Source of the DNA: a bacterium
Lineage (GTDB): Bacteria; Bacillota; Clostridia; Christensenellales; UBA1242
Reading direction: 5' to 3'
Assembly: GCA_024692805.1 (NCBI GenBank)
Contig: JAILMD010000035.1
Coordinates: 1 to 57,283 of the forward strand
Length of the DNA stretch: 57,283 nucleotides
Shown: positions 8,673 to 17,510 of the stretch, one piece after another
Position numbering within the stretch: position 1 is the stretch's first letter
How the letters are laid out: the number at the start of each line of letters is the position of its first letter
The notes under the pieces: generated by a model
What the model saw: only the letters and a program-made list of their open reading frames with translations
What the model was told of the DNA's origin: nothing
The model's database searches: none
Program-made: the position numbers and the translations under genes

Positions 8673-9241
8673 TGTTTGTTTTAGTTATAGGACCAAGTGG
8701 ATGTGGTAAAAATACAATTATTGAAGCCATTTTAACAAAATTTAATGGCAAAATTGCAGTTTTACCAAGCTTTACAACTAGAAACATAAGGCCAGGCGAA
8801 GTTGAAGGAAAGTTTTATTGCTTTATTTCTTTTGATGAGTTTTTAAAGCGAATTGATAACAAAGAGTTTATTGAATATGAAAAGGTTCATGCGAACGGAA
8901 ACTATTATGGCGTGAGTAAAGTTAAATATGATGAGTATTCGAAGATTTACCCAATGTTAATTAAAGACGTTGATGTTCACGGCGTTGCTAACATTAAAAA
9001 GCAAGGATATGACACTCTTACAATTTATATTGACGTTCCTTATGACGAGCTTAAACAAAGACTCAAAACAAGGGGAGAATCCGACGAAGAAATTGAGTTA
9101 AGACTAAAAAGAAAAGAACATGAAGATAGTTTTAAACCAAGTTGTGACTATATTGTTGAAAATATTGATTTAAACAAGGCAATAGGCGAAGTTGAAAACA
9201 TAATAAAAGCTGAAATGGCTAAAAGAAAAATAGGTTTTTAA
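8672..9241 (+). CDS. gmk: Guanylate kinase
   Basis: 189 residues. It phosphorylates GMP or dGMP to the diphosphate with ATP. The P-loop is GPSGCGKNT (residues 7-15), where the family usually has GPSGAGKST or GKGT. The GMP-binding segment SFTTRNIRPGE follows at about 34-44, and an arginine-rich lid (RGESDEEIELRLKRK) lies near 128-145. AAAGGAG lies in the end of pepF and the genes overlap by one base. Confidence 0.93.
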   Translation: MFVLVIGPSGCGKNTIIEAILTKFNGKIAVLPSFTTRNIRPGEVEGKFYCFISFDEFLKRIDNKEFIEYEKVHANGNYYGVSKVKYDEYSKIYPMLIKDVDVHGVANIKKQGYDTLTIYIDVPYDELKQRLKTRGESDEEIELRLKRKEHEDSFKPSCDYIVENIDLNKAIGEVENIIKAEMAKRKIGF

Positions 9242-9267
9242 AACAATATTTAAGGGAAAAATTAAGT

Positions 9268-10137
9268 ATGTGGTTTAAGAAAAAACAACAAACCGAACTT
9301 AAAGTTAATAAGAAAGTTAGGCTTGGGCTTGCGCTGGGTGGTGGAGGCGCCAGAGGCGTTGGTCACATTGGCGTTTTAAAAGCATTTAGCGAACTTGGAA
9401 TTGATGTTGACTATGTTTGTGGAACAAGCGCAGGCGCAATTGTTGGTGCGCTTTATAGCTCCGGGCTAACGTGGTATGATATTGAAAAAACTGCAAAATC
9501 GTTAAAGAAAGGCGACATAAAGAAGAAAAATATGTTTTTTATGCCAACCTCAACGGAAAAATTAGAAGAAACAGTGCTTTCAATTTTTGGTAAAGACTTA
9601 ATGTTTAGTGAGCTTAAAAAACCGTTTTGTGCCGTTTCAGTTAACCTTAAAGATGGAAGTGAAGTTATTATAGATAACGGCAGCGTTGCTAAAGCAGTTT
9701 GTGCTAGCAGTGCTGTTCCCGGAGTTTTTAAACCGGTTGTTTATAGAGATATGCACCTTGTTGATGGTGGGCTTGCTAATAATGTTCCTGCTGATGTTGC
9801 AAGGAAGATGGGCGCTAACGTTGTTATCGCAATTGATGTTAATAAAAACAGAGGCCAAGGGACTGAGTCACTTAAAGTTATGAACGTTTTGTCATCAACA
9901 CTTGGCGTTATAATGCAAAAGAATATAGAAACAAAGTTACAATTTGCCGATTTAGTTATAACCCCAGACTTATCCGATTTTTCATCAAGCAAATTAGGTG
10001 ATGTTAGTAAGATGATTGAGCGTGGATATGACGCCGTTATGGAAAATAAAGAAGCAATTTTTAATTTGTTAAATAAAAGACCAAAGAGGAAGAAAATAAT
10101 ATGGCTAATAAACAGCAAGCGAAAAGAAAAGTTTTAA
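9268..10137 (+). CDS. Patatin-like phospholipase family protein (RssA type)
   Basis: 289 residues. Patatin-like proteins are serine lipid acyl hydrolases with a Ser-Asp dyad. All three signatures are visible: the oxyanion loop GGGGARG (24-30), the nucleophile elbow GTSAG with S54, and DGG with D166. The short bacterial form lacks a clear signal peptide, so it is probably cytoplasmic or membrane-associated. The substrate is unknown. It lies 26 bases after gmk and its last 37 bases overlap the next gene, so co-expression is likely. Confidence 0.9.
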   Translation: MWFKKKQQTELKVNKKVRLGLALGGGGARGVGHIGVLKAFSELGIDVDYVCGTSAGAIVGALYSSGLTWYDIEKTAKSLKKGDIKKKNMFFMPTSTEKLEETVLSIFGKDLMFSELKKPFCAVSVNLKDGSEVIIDNGSVAKAVCASSAVPGVFKPVVYRDMHLVDGGLANNVPADVARKMGANVVIAIDVNKNRGQGTESLKVMNVLSSTLGVIMQKNIETKLQFADLVITPDLSDFSSSKLGDVSKMIERGYDAVMENKEAIFNLLNKRPKRKKIIWLINSKRKEKF

Positions 10138-11450
10138 TAATTAAACTAGCGCTAATCTTAATTTTGGGTGTTGTTTGTTTTGGATCAATTCTTTTTAGTG
10201 ATCCAATCGAAAGAGCACTTAAAATTGGGGAATATACCCATAGCGCTTCTGCTGACCTTGAAGTTGTCAGCACTTGTGGGCTAAAAATTCATTATATAAA
10301 CGTTGGGCAGGCTGATGCAACTCTTGTTGAATTGCCTGATAACACAAAGTTGTTAATTGATGCTGGCAAAAGCCCAAAGGAAAACACAGATAAACTTTTA
10401 TCATATCTTCAAAATGACTGCAATATTTCAGTTATTGATTATTTGATTTTAACTCACTGCGATGAAGACCACGCTGGTGGGATGGCAGCTGTTTTAGATG
10501 CTTTTGAAGTTAAAAATATTTATAGGCCATTTCAAATTGCTTGTAAAAGCGGAGTTCCAATTGAAGAGGAAGATTTAGGCTATTATTCTACAACGTCTAA
10601 ACAATGTTCAACTAATTGTTATGTTAACTTTATCAAAAAAACTTATAGTGAAACTTATCTTGATAAAACAACTAACACTGTTACTAGCGCTAGAGTTTAT
10701 TTAACTAGCGAAGATTTAATTGAGGGGCTAAGCGATATTGCTTCAACTAACCCTGAAGTTGATTTCACCTTTGAATTTTATGCTCCGCTTAAAACTAGCG
10801 AAACAACACTTGTTACGGTTTCAGATAAAACACAGGGCAGACCTGTTAAAGCATATTTAGATAACAATAACAACGCTAGCCCAATAATGATGCTAACTTA
10901 TAAAACTAACACTTTTGTTTTTACTGGTGACGCTGAAAAAGAAGTTGAGGCTGATTTCTTATCAAAATATAAAACTAATTCAAGCGTTATTAACAAACTT
11001 AACAATATGGTTGTTTATAAAGCGGGGCACCACGGCTCAAATACTAGTTCAACAGCTGAGTTTTTACAGCTTATTAACCCAACTTACACGATTTGCAGTT
11101 GTGACTATAATGTTTATAAGGCTCACCCAGGTGATAAGTTCTTAGAAAGGTGGGAGGCACAAGTTAGTTCTCAAGGAACTAACAGAGTTCAAGAAACACC
11201 ATTTAGAACTGACGTTGACGGAACAATTATTTTCGGAGTTAATGACCAAACGGGCGAATTAGTTTATTGTTCAGGAGTTGAAGCGCAAGGCTTTGTTTTA
11301 AGGTGGAGTTATATAGCGTCAGCAACTTTTGTTGTTTTAGCGGTTATAATTATTTCAGTTAAAATTCATAAGAACAATGTTTTATTAACGGCTAGAAGTT
11401 TAGCTAAGTCAACCAAGAAAGCGCAATCTGTTAGAAATAGAATGAGATAA
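10101..11450 (+). CDS. Membrane-anchored ComEC-like metallo-beta-lactamase protein
   Basis: 449 residues. An N-terminal membrane anchor (about 11-32) and a C-terminal membrane segment (about 405-427) frame an outward-facing metallo-beta-lactamase fold. The metal motif THCDEDH (118-124) and the later GHHGSN (about residue 310) match the hydrolase domain found at the end of the DNA uptake channel ComEC. The multi-spanning competence channel is missing, so this stands alone. It may act as an extracytoplasmic nuclease or phosphodiesterase, which is inference. The start overlaps the patatin gene by 37 bases and has GAGGAAG before it. Confidence 0.88.
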   Translation: MANKQQAKRKVLIIKLALILILGVVCFGSILFSDPIERALKIGEYTHSASADLEVVSTCGLKIHYINVGQADATLVELPDNTKLLIDAGKSPKENTDKLLSYLQNDCNISVIDYLILTHCDEDHAGGMAAVLDAFEVKNIYRPFQIACKSGVPIEEEDLGYYSTTSKQCSTNCYVNFIKKTYSETYLDKTTNTVTSARVYLTSEDLIEGLSDIASTNPEVDFTFEFYAPLKTSETTLVTVSDKTQGRPVKAYLDNNNNASPIMMLTYKTNTFVFTGDAEKEVEADFLSKYKTNSSVINKLNNMVVYKAGHHGSNTSSTAEFLQLINPTYTICSCDYNVYKAHPGDKFLERWEAQVSSQGTNRVQETPFRTDVDGTIIFGVNDQTGELVYCSGVEAQGFVLRWSYIASATFVVLAVIIISVKIHKNNVLLTARSLAKSTKKAQSVRNRMR

Positions 11451-11503
11451 AATTTGTCAATATTTTAAGCAAAAATATTTTTTAAAAAATTTTTCAAAAA
11501 CTA

Positions 11504-11532
11504 TTGAAAAAGTAAAAAAGGTGTGATAATAT
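11504..11532 (+). promoter_or_regulatory. Promoter of the 86-residue gene
   Basis: TTGAAA, 17 bases ending in GGTGTGA, TAATAT. A classic extended -10 promoter. Confidence 0.75.
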
Positions 11533-11563
11533 ATGCAAAAACCAACAAGGAGGGTAGATCGTT

Positions 11564-11824
11564 ATGGATCAACAAAACTCAAGTTGGATAAAACAAACCT
11601 ATGCAATAAGTGTTCATGACCTTATCAATCAACGTAGGGAATATGAAACAAATCAAGAATTAACGGGTGACGGAAGCTATCAAAAAAGGTTGCAAGATTT
11701 TATTGCGAAAAGAGATGCTTTAATTGAAGCTGAAAACCCAAAACTTGAAAGCAGGCGCGAAAAACTAAGGATTGCCGCTTTAAGAAAACAAGAGGAGCAA
11801 ACGCTTAGTAAAAGAGTTATTTAA
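11564..11824 (+). CDS. Small charged protein, unknown function
   Basis: 86 residues, highly charged, with no membrane segment. The second half is rich in R, E and K and probably helical. The ribosome binding site is excellent (AAGGAGGG) and the gene has its own promoter and terminator, so it is very likely expressed. No known family is recognised. Confidence 0.7.
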   Translation: MDQQNSSWIKQTYAISVHDLINQRREYETNQELTGDGSYQKRLQDFIAKRDALIEAENPKLESRREKLRIAALRKQEEQTLSKRVI

Positions 11825-11850
11825 AAAGTTAGCTTTGTGCTAACTTTTTT
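11823..11850 (+). terminator. Intrinsic terminator
   Basis: AAAAAGTTAGC / GCTAACTTTTT stem with a 5-base loop. It begins inside the stop codon of the 86-residue gene. Confidence 0.85.
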
Positions 11851-11858
11851 ATTATCTA

Positions 11859-11887
11859 TTGAAATTTTAAAAATGTTGTGATATAAT
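11859..11887 (+). promoter_or_regulatory. Promoter of the 135-residue gene
   Basis: TTGAAA, 17 bases ending in GTTGTGA, TATAAT: near-consensus with an extended -10. Confidence 0.8.
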
Positions 11888-11908
11888 TAAGTTAGGTTAG
11901 GTGAACTT

Positions 11909-12316
11909 ATGAAAAAATATAGTATTAAAGATTTAATTAGAGTTGCAAGTGAAGAATATAAAATAAATGGCGCTAGCCCTTTATTTGAAGTTTGTCAAAA
12001 TATGGTTATTGAATCAAAAGATCCAAAATCAATTTATTTATTTGCTAAGTTTGTTAAGGGCGCCCATATTGGCAAGCTAGAAGAGGCAATTTGCCAAACT
12101 AATAACGCGAAATATATGTTTTTCTTTGCTAATGAAGTTAATTTTTCAAACCCTTATGTCATAGCAGAATCTTTTGTTACTGCTAAAGGGGCAAGAACTT
12201 GGAGAAGCAACTTTACTTGGTTTGTTGAAGATGGCGCCATAGCGCTTGATCGCGCTGACGCAATTCAATATCAAAAAGAGCAAGAAGCGCTTGAAAATAA
12301 ACAACTTAATAAATAA
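11909..12316 (+). CDS. Hypothetical protein, 135 residues
   Basis: A soluble, mostly helical-looking protein. Phrases such as DPKSIYLFAKFVKGAHIGKL and NAKYMFFFANEVNF look like two degenerate helical repeats. Each has a spaced 'A-K/Y-h-h-FA' core (h hydrophobic), reminiscent of HEAT-like or tetratricopeptide-like repeats, but this is only a resemblance. AGGTGA precedes the start. The gene sits alone between a strong promoter and a bidirectional terminator. Function unknown. Confidence 0.65.
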   Translation: MKKYSIKDLIRVASEEYKINGASPLFEVCQNMVIESKDPKSIYLFAKFVKGAHIGKLEEAICQTNNAKYMFFFANEVNFSNPYVIAESFVTAKGARTWRSNFTWFVEDGAIALDRADAIQYQKEQEALENKQLNK

Positions 12317-12352
12317 AAAAAGCCTTTAGGTTTTCCTAAAGGCTTTTTTTTT
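12315..12352. terminator. Bidirectional terminator between the 135-residue gene and PFOR
   Basis: A long perfect stem, AAAAAAGCCTTTAGG / CCTAAAGGCTTTTTT, with a TTTT loop. A/T runs on both sides let it stop transcription from either direction. Confidence 0.9.
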
Positions 12353-15300
12353 ATTCTTTTTTATCAGCGCTACTTTTTAATTTGTTATAGCGTTTTATAG
12401 CATAACCTTCTGCGGAAGCAAATAGGCTGTTAGCAAGTTCAGGGTTTTTCTTTGATAATGAGAAATATCTGCTTTGTTTTGAAATAAACTCTTGGTAAGG
12501 AACTGCTGGAAGTGGTGGGTCAATGGTTAGTGGGTTTTCTTGATTAGGGTTAAATCGGTAAGTGTTAAAATAACCTGATTGAACGGCTAATCTTTCTTCT
12601 TCCATTGATTTGCTCATATCTCCGCCATGGTTAATGCAAGGGCAGTAAGCAATTATAATTGCTGGGCCGTTATGATTGTTTGCTTCAACAAATGCGTTAA
12701 TAGTTGCTGGCATATTAGCGCCAAGGCTAACTTGAGCAACATAGCAATTAGGATAATTTCTTGCAATAGCGCCAAGGTCTTTCTTTTGAGTTTTCTTACC
12801 ATTAGCGGTAAACTTAGCAACGGCGCCCATAGGAGTCGCTTTGCTTGCTTGACCACCAGTGTTAGAATAAACCTCAGTGTCAAGAACTAAAACTTTAACG
12901 TTTTCACCAGTTGAAAGAACATGGTCAAGCCCCCCAAACCCAATATCATAAGCCCAACCATCGCCGCCGATTATCCAAGTAAATGAATCAACAAGGCTTG
13001 TTGAAAGGGCAAGAAGTGGGATAAGGTTGGAATTAGTTTTAGCCTCAACGCTAGCTAGTTTCTCGATTTCAAGGGCTAAGGCATTGTCTTTTTTGGTTAA
13101 CCCAAGCCAGGTTTTAAGAAGTTTATTTAACTTCTCGCTTGTTAATTTGTTAGTAACTAAGTTTTCAATAATTGAAACGAGTTGTTCTCTTGAATTTTTC
13201 CTTGACTTATAAATTCCTAGCCCAAATTCAGCATTATCTTCAAAAAGGCTATTAGCCCAAGCAGGGCCCATTCCGTTTTTATCGGTTGTGTAAGGGCAAA
13301 CAGGGAAACTTCCACCATAAATTGATGAGCAACCTGTTGCGTTAGCAATAACCAAGTTTTCGCCGAATAATTGAGTTAATAACTTAATATATGGAGTTTC
13401 ACCGCAACCAGCACACGCTCCGCTAAACTCAAACAATGGCGCTTTAAACTGACTGCCTTTAATTGAGTTAAGAGGAAAGGCTGTTTGAGGGTTAACAACA
13501 TCTTTAATTAGGTTATATTGTTTAGCGCTTTCAGCATAAACCTCGTTTGCGTTTTTCATAACGATTGCCTTATTTTTAGCAGGACAAACGTTAGCGCAAA
13601 CTGAGCAACCCGTGCAGTCAGCAGGGCTGCAAGAAATAGTATAGTTATATCCATTAACGCCTAAAGCAGGAACTTTCTTAATGTTAACTTTATCAGTTGT
13701 TTTAGTTAAATATGGTCTGATTACTGCGTGAGGGCAAGCTAGAGAACACATTCCGCATTGAATACAATTTTCAGGAATCCAAACAGGTATCTCATTAGCA
13801 ATATTTCTTTTTTCAAGTTTGCTTGTTCCCGTTGGAATCTCTCCTGTTGGGTTAAGGCTTGAAACAGGAATATTGTTTCCTTCAAGTTTTTTGATTGGCT
13901 CCATAATGCTATGGTAAAATTCATGGCAATGCTCACTGCAATTAGCGCAGTCATGCTCAAGCCTAGCGGCAGGGGAAGTTTTATTTTCTGCGTTTTTCCA
14001 ATTTGTTGGATATTTAACTTCTCTAAGTGAACTAAGGCTAAGATCAATGGCTTGCATATTTGCTTGCATAACCTTTTCGCCTTTTTTAGAGTAAGACTTA
14101 ATTGCCATATCTTTGATTAAACTTATTGCTTGGCTTTCAGGAAGAATATCAGCAAGTTTAAAGAAACAGGTTTGCATAATAAGGTTAATTCTTCTGTTAA
14201 GCCCTACGCTATCAGCAATTTTTTCAGCATCAATAGAGTAGAATTTAAGGTTCTTTTCAGCAATGGTTTTTCTTACATTAGCAGGGAGGTTTGTTTCCAT
14301 TTCTTCATCGCTATAAGGTGCGTTAAGTAAGAAAACACCATTTTTCTTTATTCCGTTAAGAACGTCAATTCTCTGTAAAAATGAGGTATTATGACAGGCG
14401 ATAAAGTCACTTTCATCAATAAGATAAGGCGCGTTAATCTCAGTTGGACCAAGGCGAAGGTGACTTGTTGTTATGCTTCCACTTTTTTTGCTGTCATAAA
14501 CGAAATATGCTTGGGCATAAAGGTTAGTTTGTTCGCCAATAATTTTAACACTGCTCTTATTAGCGCTAACCGTTCCATCGCTTCCAAGTCCAAAGAACTT
14601 GCAAGAAATTGTTCCTTTAGGAATAATGTTTAACTTTTTATTAATAGGTAAGCTGAGGTTGGTAACGTCATCAGTTATTCCAACAGTAAAATGATTTTTA
14701 GGCCTTGCTTTTATCATATTTTCATAAACGGCGTAAACCATTGAAGGTGTAAATTCTTTGCTTGAAAGACCATATCTTCCGCCTAAAACTTTTATGTTTA
14801 AACCAAGTTCATTAACTGCTGAGCTAACGTCAGTGTAAAGAGGTTCGCCGACTGCTCCGCTTTCTTTTGTTCTGTCAAGAACGCAAAGAACTTTGCAACT
14901 AGAAGGAATTGCGCTTGCTAAACTAGCAGTATCAAATGGGCGATAAACCCTAACATTAATTGAGCCAACTTTAACGCCAAGGTTGTTTAAATATTTAACA
15001 GTTTCTCTGATTGTTATGTTTGAAGAACCCATGCTAATAAAAACATACTCAGCATTAGGGTCACCATAATATTCAAACAATTCATAGTTTCGGCCGGTTG
15101 CCTTTTTAATTTTAGCAAAAACCTTTTTAATTGTTTTTGGTAATGATAAATAATAAGGGTTGCTTGCTTCACTTGTTTGAAAGAAAACGTCTTCATTTTG
15201 AGCCGTTCCTTTTTGGGTTGGGTGAAGCGGGTTAAGCCCAGCATTTTTATGTTCTAAAACAAGCGCAGGGTCAACGAGATCCGCAACCGTTTGCGCACTA

Positions 15301-15854
15301 ATTTCTTCAATTTTATCAATTTGATGACTAGTTCTAAAGCCATCAAAGAAATGAATAAAAGGAACTTTTCCTTCAAGGGCAATAAGATGGCTCGCTAGGG
15401 CCATGTCTTGACATTCCTGTGGGCTTCGGCTTGAAATAATGCCAAACCCTGTTGACCTTGTTGCATAAATATCACTATGGTCGCCGAATATTGATAAAGC
15501 GTGAGTTGCAACCGTTCTCGCGGCAACATGAATAACACAAGGCAAATGTTCGCCCGCGATTTTATACATATTAGGGATCATTAAAAGCAAGCCTTGACTT
15601 GAAGTAAAGGTTGTTGCAAGGCTTCCGGCAGAAAGGGCACCATGAAGCGCACCAGCAGCGCCAGCCTCACTTTGCATTTCAGTTACTTCGCAGATTTTGC
15701 CAAATATATTGGTTTTTCCTTTGGCGCCAAGTTCATCGATATTTTCAGCCATAGGTGAGCTTGGAGTTATAGGATAAATTAAAGCCATATCGCTTAAAAG
15801 ATAGGCCATGTTGCTTGCAGCGGTGTTGCCATCAACTGTTATATATTTTTTCAT
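12351..15854 (-). CDS. nifJ: Pyruvate:ferredoxin (flavodoxin) oxidoreductase, single chain
   Basis: 1167 residues, the full fused form. It oxidises pyruvate with coenzyme A to acetyl-CoA and CO2 and passes electrons to ferredoxin; this is the hallmark of anaerobic fermentation. The N-terminal pyrimidine-binding domain begins with DGNTAASNMAY and contains YPITPSSPMAE. Two 4Fe-4S motifs follow (CIQCGMCSLACP near residue 696 and CTGCSVCANVCP near 745). The C-terminal thiamine diphosphate domain has GGDGWAYDIGFGG and EVYSNTGGQASK. AAGGGGAA precedes the start. It is transcribed alone from a TTGACT-17-TAATAT promoter and ends at a shared bidirectional terminator. Confidence 0.97.
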   Translation of the reverse strand: MKKYITVDGNTAASNMAYLLSDMALIYPITPSSPMAENIDELGAKGKTNIFGKICEVTEMQSEAGAAGALHGALSAGSLATTFTSSQGLLLMIPNMYKIAGEHLPCVIHVAARTVATHALSIFGDHSDIYATRSTGFGIISSRSPQECQDMALASHLIALEGKVPFIHFFDGFRTSHQIDKIEEISAQTVADLVDPALVLEHKNAGLNPLHPTQKGTAQNEDVFFQTSEASNPYYLSLPKTIKKVFAKIKKATGRNYELFEYYGDPNAEYVFISMGSSNITIRETVKYLNNLGVKVGSINVRVYRPFDTASLASAIPSSCKVLCVLDRTKESGAVGEPLYTDVSSAVNELGLNIKVLGGRYGLSSKEFTPSMVYAVYENMIKARPKNHFTVGITDDVTNLSLPINKKLNIIPKGTISCKFFGLGSDGTVSANKSSVKIIGEQTNLYAQAYFVYDSKKSGSITTSHLRLGPTEINAPYLIDESDFIACHNTSFLQRIDVLNGIKKNGVFLLNAPYSDEEMETNLPANVRKTIAEKNLKFYSIDAEKIADSVGLNRRINLIMQTCFFKLADILPESQAISLIKDMAIKSYSKKGEKVMQANMQAIDLSLSSLREVKYPTNWKNAENKTSPAARLEHDCANCSEHCHEFYHSIMEPIKKLEGNNIPVSSLNPTGEIPTGTSKLEKRNIANEIPVWIPENCIQCGMCSLACPHAVIRPYLTKTTDKVNIKKVPALGVNGYNYTISCSPADCTGCSVCANVCPAKNKAIVMKNANEVYAESAKQYNLIKDVVNPQTAFPLNSIKGSQFKAPLFEFSGACAGCGETPYIKLLTQLFGENLVIANATGCSSIYGGSFPVCPYTTDKNGMGPAWANSLFEDNAEFGLGIYKSRKNSREQLVSIIENLVTNKLTSEKLNKLLKTWLGLTKKDNALALEIEKLASVEAKTNSNLIPLLALSTSLVDSFTWIIGGDGWAYDIGFGGLDHVLSTGENVKVLVLDTEVYSNTGGQASKATPMGAVAKFTANGKKTQKKDLGAIARNYPNCYVAQVSLGANMPATINAFVEANNHNGPAIIIAYCPCINHGGDMSKSMEEERLAVQSGYFNTYRFNPNQENPLTIDPPLPAVPYQEFISKQSRYFSLSKKNPELANSLFASAEGYAIKRYNKLKSSADKKE

Positions 15855-15883
15855 AATTTTCCCCTTAAAATTCTATCACTTTT

Positions 15884-15912
15884 ATATTAGTATTAAACAT
15901 AAAAATAGTCAA
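15884..15912 (-). promoter_or_regulatory. Promoter of the PFOR gene
   Basis: Read on the minus strand: TTGACT, 17 bases, TAATAT. A plus-strand TATAAT (15940-15945) for the divergent 216-residue gene lies about 30 bases away, so the two promoters are back to back. Confidence 0.75.
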
Positions 15913-15985
15913 ATCTTTTTTCTTAAAATATTTGCAGATTATAATAGGCGTATGTTATTATTAAATTAAGGGGAGGAGGAATTTT

Positions 15986-16636
15986 ATGATAGTTAACAAG
16001 AAAAATTTATCATTTGATGCTGTTTTTGGTTTAGCCGAAGATATGGTTTATATCAAGTATTTAAAAGAAGCAGTAGCAAAAAATAACGAGCTTAATGAGG
16101 CTAGCAAAAAAGAATGTAAAAAGGGGTTAAATAGCTCAACAAAATTAAGCAATAAAGACCTTGATAAATATTTTGAAAAAAAGAAAGAAGATCTTGAAAA
16201 ACAAATTGAAGATTTAATTAAATATTATAACGGTTATTTTAGAGCCGTAACAATAGGTTATTATGACGTCAAGCATCCTGGTTACTTTGAGCTTTACAAA
16301 AAGCTGGTAAGTAAGTTTTATAGAGTTAATGGTTACAAAGAAGAAATGCAAGGGAAAACTATTTCTTTTGATAAAGAAGAGCCATATCCAGTTGGGGGTC
16401 TTAAAGTTGTTGCATGGCAAGTTTTAAGAGATGTTATTTACTGCTATGGCGTAAAAAATGGCTATTTAGTAATAACCGATTCAGATAAGTTTAACTATGA
16501 AGATAATTTTGGGCATGCTGATGTTGTTAAAGGTGTTGCTTTTGTTGGTATAGATTACCCAATGAAAGATGCAAAAGTTTTTGCTAGAGCAGGCCTTGAA
16601 AAAAAGATTAAAGAAACCCCTGAGTTATTAGGCTAA
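15986..16636 (+). CDS. Hypothetical protein, 216 residues, upstream of truA
   Basis: A soluble protein with a lysine- and glutamate-rich helical stretch (about 40-80), then a mixed region with many aromatic residues (YYNGYFRAVTIGYYDV; VGGLKVVAWQVLRDVIYCYG). No known catalytic motif is seen. The ribosome binding site is very strong (AAGGGGAGGAGG). The stop is one base before the truA start, so the two are coupled, which hints at but does not prove a role in RNA biology. A TATAAT at 15940-15945 is the likely -10; its -35 is weak. Confidence 0.65.
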   Translation: MIVNKKNLSFDAVFGLAEDMVYIKYLKEAVAKNNELNEASKKECKKGLNSSTKLSNKDLDKYFEKKKEDLEKQIEDLIKYYNGYFRAVTIGYYDVKHPGYFELYKKLVSKFYRVNGYKEEMQGKTISFDKEEPYPVGGLKVVAWQVLRDVIYCYGVKNGYLVITDSDKFNYEDNFGHADVVKGVAFVGIDYPMKDAKVFARAGLEKKIKETPELLG

Positions 16637-16637
16637 A

Positions 16638-17372
16638 ATGAAAATTAAGGCAACAATAAGTTATGACGGAACTTCGTTTTGTGGGTGGCAAAAACAGCCT
16701 GGAAAACGAAGTGTTCAAAAAGAGATTGAAAACGCTCTTTTAGTTTTGTTTAACGAAAAAATTGAGGTTAATGCTAGCGGAAGAACTGATGCTGGCGTTC
16801 ACGCTCTTGGGCAGGTAATTTCTTTTGATGCGCCTGATTCAATTAATCCAAATAATTTATTTAGAAACCTTAACGCTCATCTTCCTGAAGACGTTAGGGT
16901 TTTAAAAACTGAAAGGGCTGATGATGACTTTGATGCAAGGTTTAGCGCTAAAACTAAAACCTATGTTTATAAGTTTTATCTTTCGCGATTTGAGCATCCT
17001 TTAAAGCGAGGGCGAGAGTTAAGAATTAACGATAACATTAACGTTGATTTAATGATTAAAAATTTACCTTGTTTAGTTGGCGAACATGACTTTTCAAGTT
17101 TTGTTAGCAAAAAGAGCGGGAAAACGAATTTTGTTAGAAAGGTGACAAGCGCAAAGATTAATAAAATCAGCGATTTTGAATATGAACTTGAAATCAGCGC
17201 TAATGGTTTTCTTTATAACATGGTTAGAATAATTATGGGAACGCTTGTTGATATTGGCGCAGGGCGCGGAGGGGTTGCCCAGATGCAAGAAATATTAGAA
17301 GCAAAGAATAGGGCAAGGGCCGGCAAAACAGCTCCGCCATATGCCCTTTATCTTAAAAGTGTAAGTTACTAA
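16638..17372 (+). CDS. truA: tRNA pseudouridine(38-40) synthase TruA
   Basis: 244 residues, normal length. It converts uridines 38-40 of the tRNA anticodon arm to pseudouridine. The catalytic aspartate is D51 in the family motif GRTDAGVHA. The N-terminal YDGTSFCGWQ and the C-terminal FLYNMVRIIMGTLVDIG are also typical. There is no independent ribosome binding site of note; translation is probably coupled to the gene one base upstream. The truA-rplM-rpsI order matches Bacillus. Confidence 0.95.
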   Translation: MKIKATISYDGTSFCGWQKQPGKRSVQKEIENALLVLFNEKIEVNASGRTDAGVHALGQVISFDAPDSINPNNLFRNLNAHLPEDVRVLKTERADDDFDARFSAKTKTYVYKFYLSRFEHPLKRGRELRINDNINVDLMIKNLPCLVGEHDFSSFVSKKSGKTNFVRKVTSAKINKISDFEYELEISANGFLYNMVRIIMGTLVDIGAGRGGVAQMQEILEAKNRARAGKTAPPYALYLKSVSY

Positions 17373-17402
17373 TAAAATATATAATAAAAAATTTAAAAAG
17401 TG

Positions 17403-17431
17403 TTGACAAGGCGATAGTTTTGTTGTAAAAT
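17403..17431 (+). promoter_or_regulatory. Promoter of rplM-rpsI
   Basis: Consensus TTGACA, 17 bases, TAAAAT; the -10 ends 79 bases before rplM, leaving room for a structured leader. Confidence 0.8.
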
Positions 17432-17444
17432 ACTAACGCAATAT

Positions 17445-17492
17445 GCAGTTCAAGGCTAGTGTTAATCTCACGGAACGCTCACTTTGAAACTA
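17445..17492 (+). promoter_or_regulatory. Putative ribosomal protein L13 leader
   Basis: The 5' leader of rplM-rpsI folds back: GTTCAAGG (17448-17455) pairs with CTTTGAAAC (17482-17490) with one bulged A. The enclosed AGTG...CACT arm carries CACGGAACG. Position, size and closing stem fit the known L13-leader family, which is proposed to let L13 repress its own operon in low-GC Gram-positives. I identify it from memory of that family, not from a covariance search. Confidence 0.65.
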
Positions 17493-17510
17493 TAAAAAAG
17501 GAAAAATAAG

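Noticed and set aside
12627..15244. Several 60-100 residue frames antisense to or within the PFOR gene
   Set aside because: All are inside the strongly conserved PFOR coding sequence, without ribosome binding sites or promoters.
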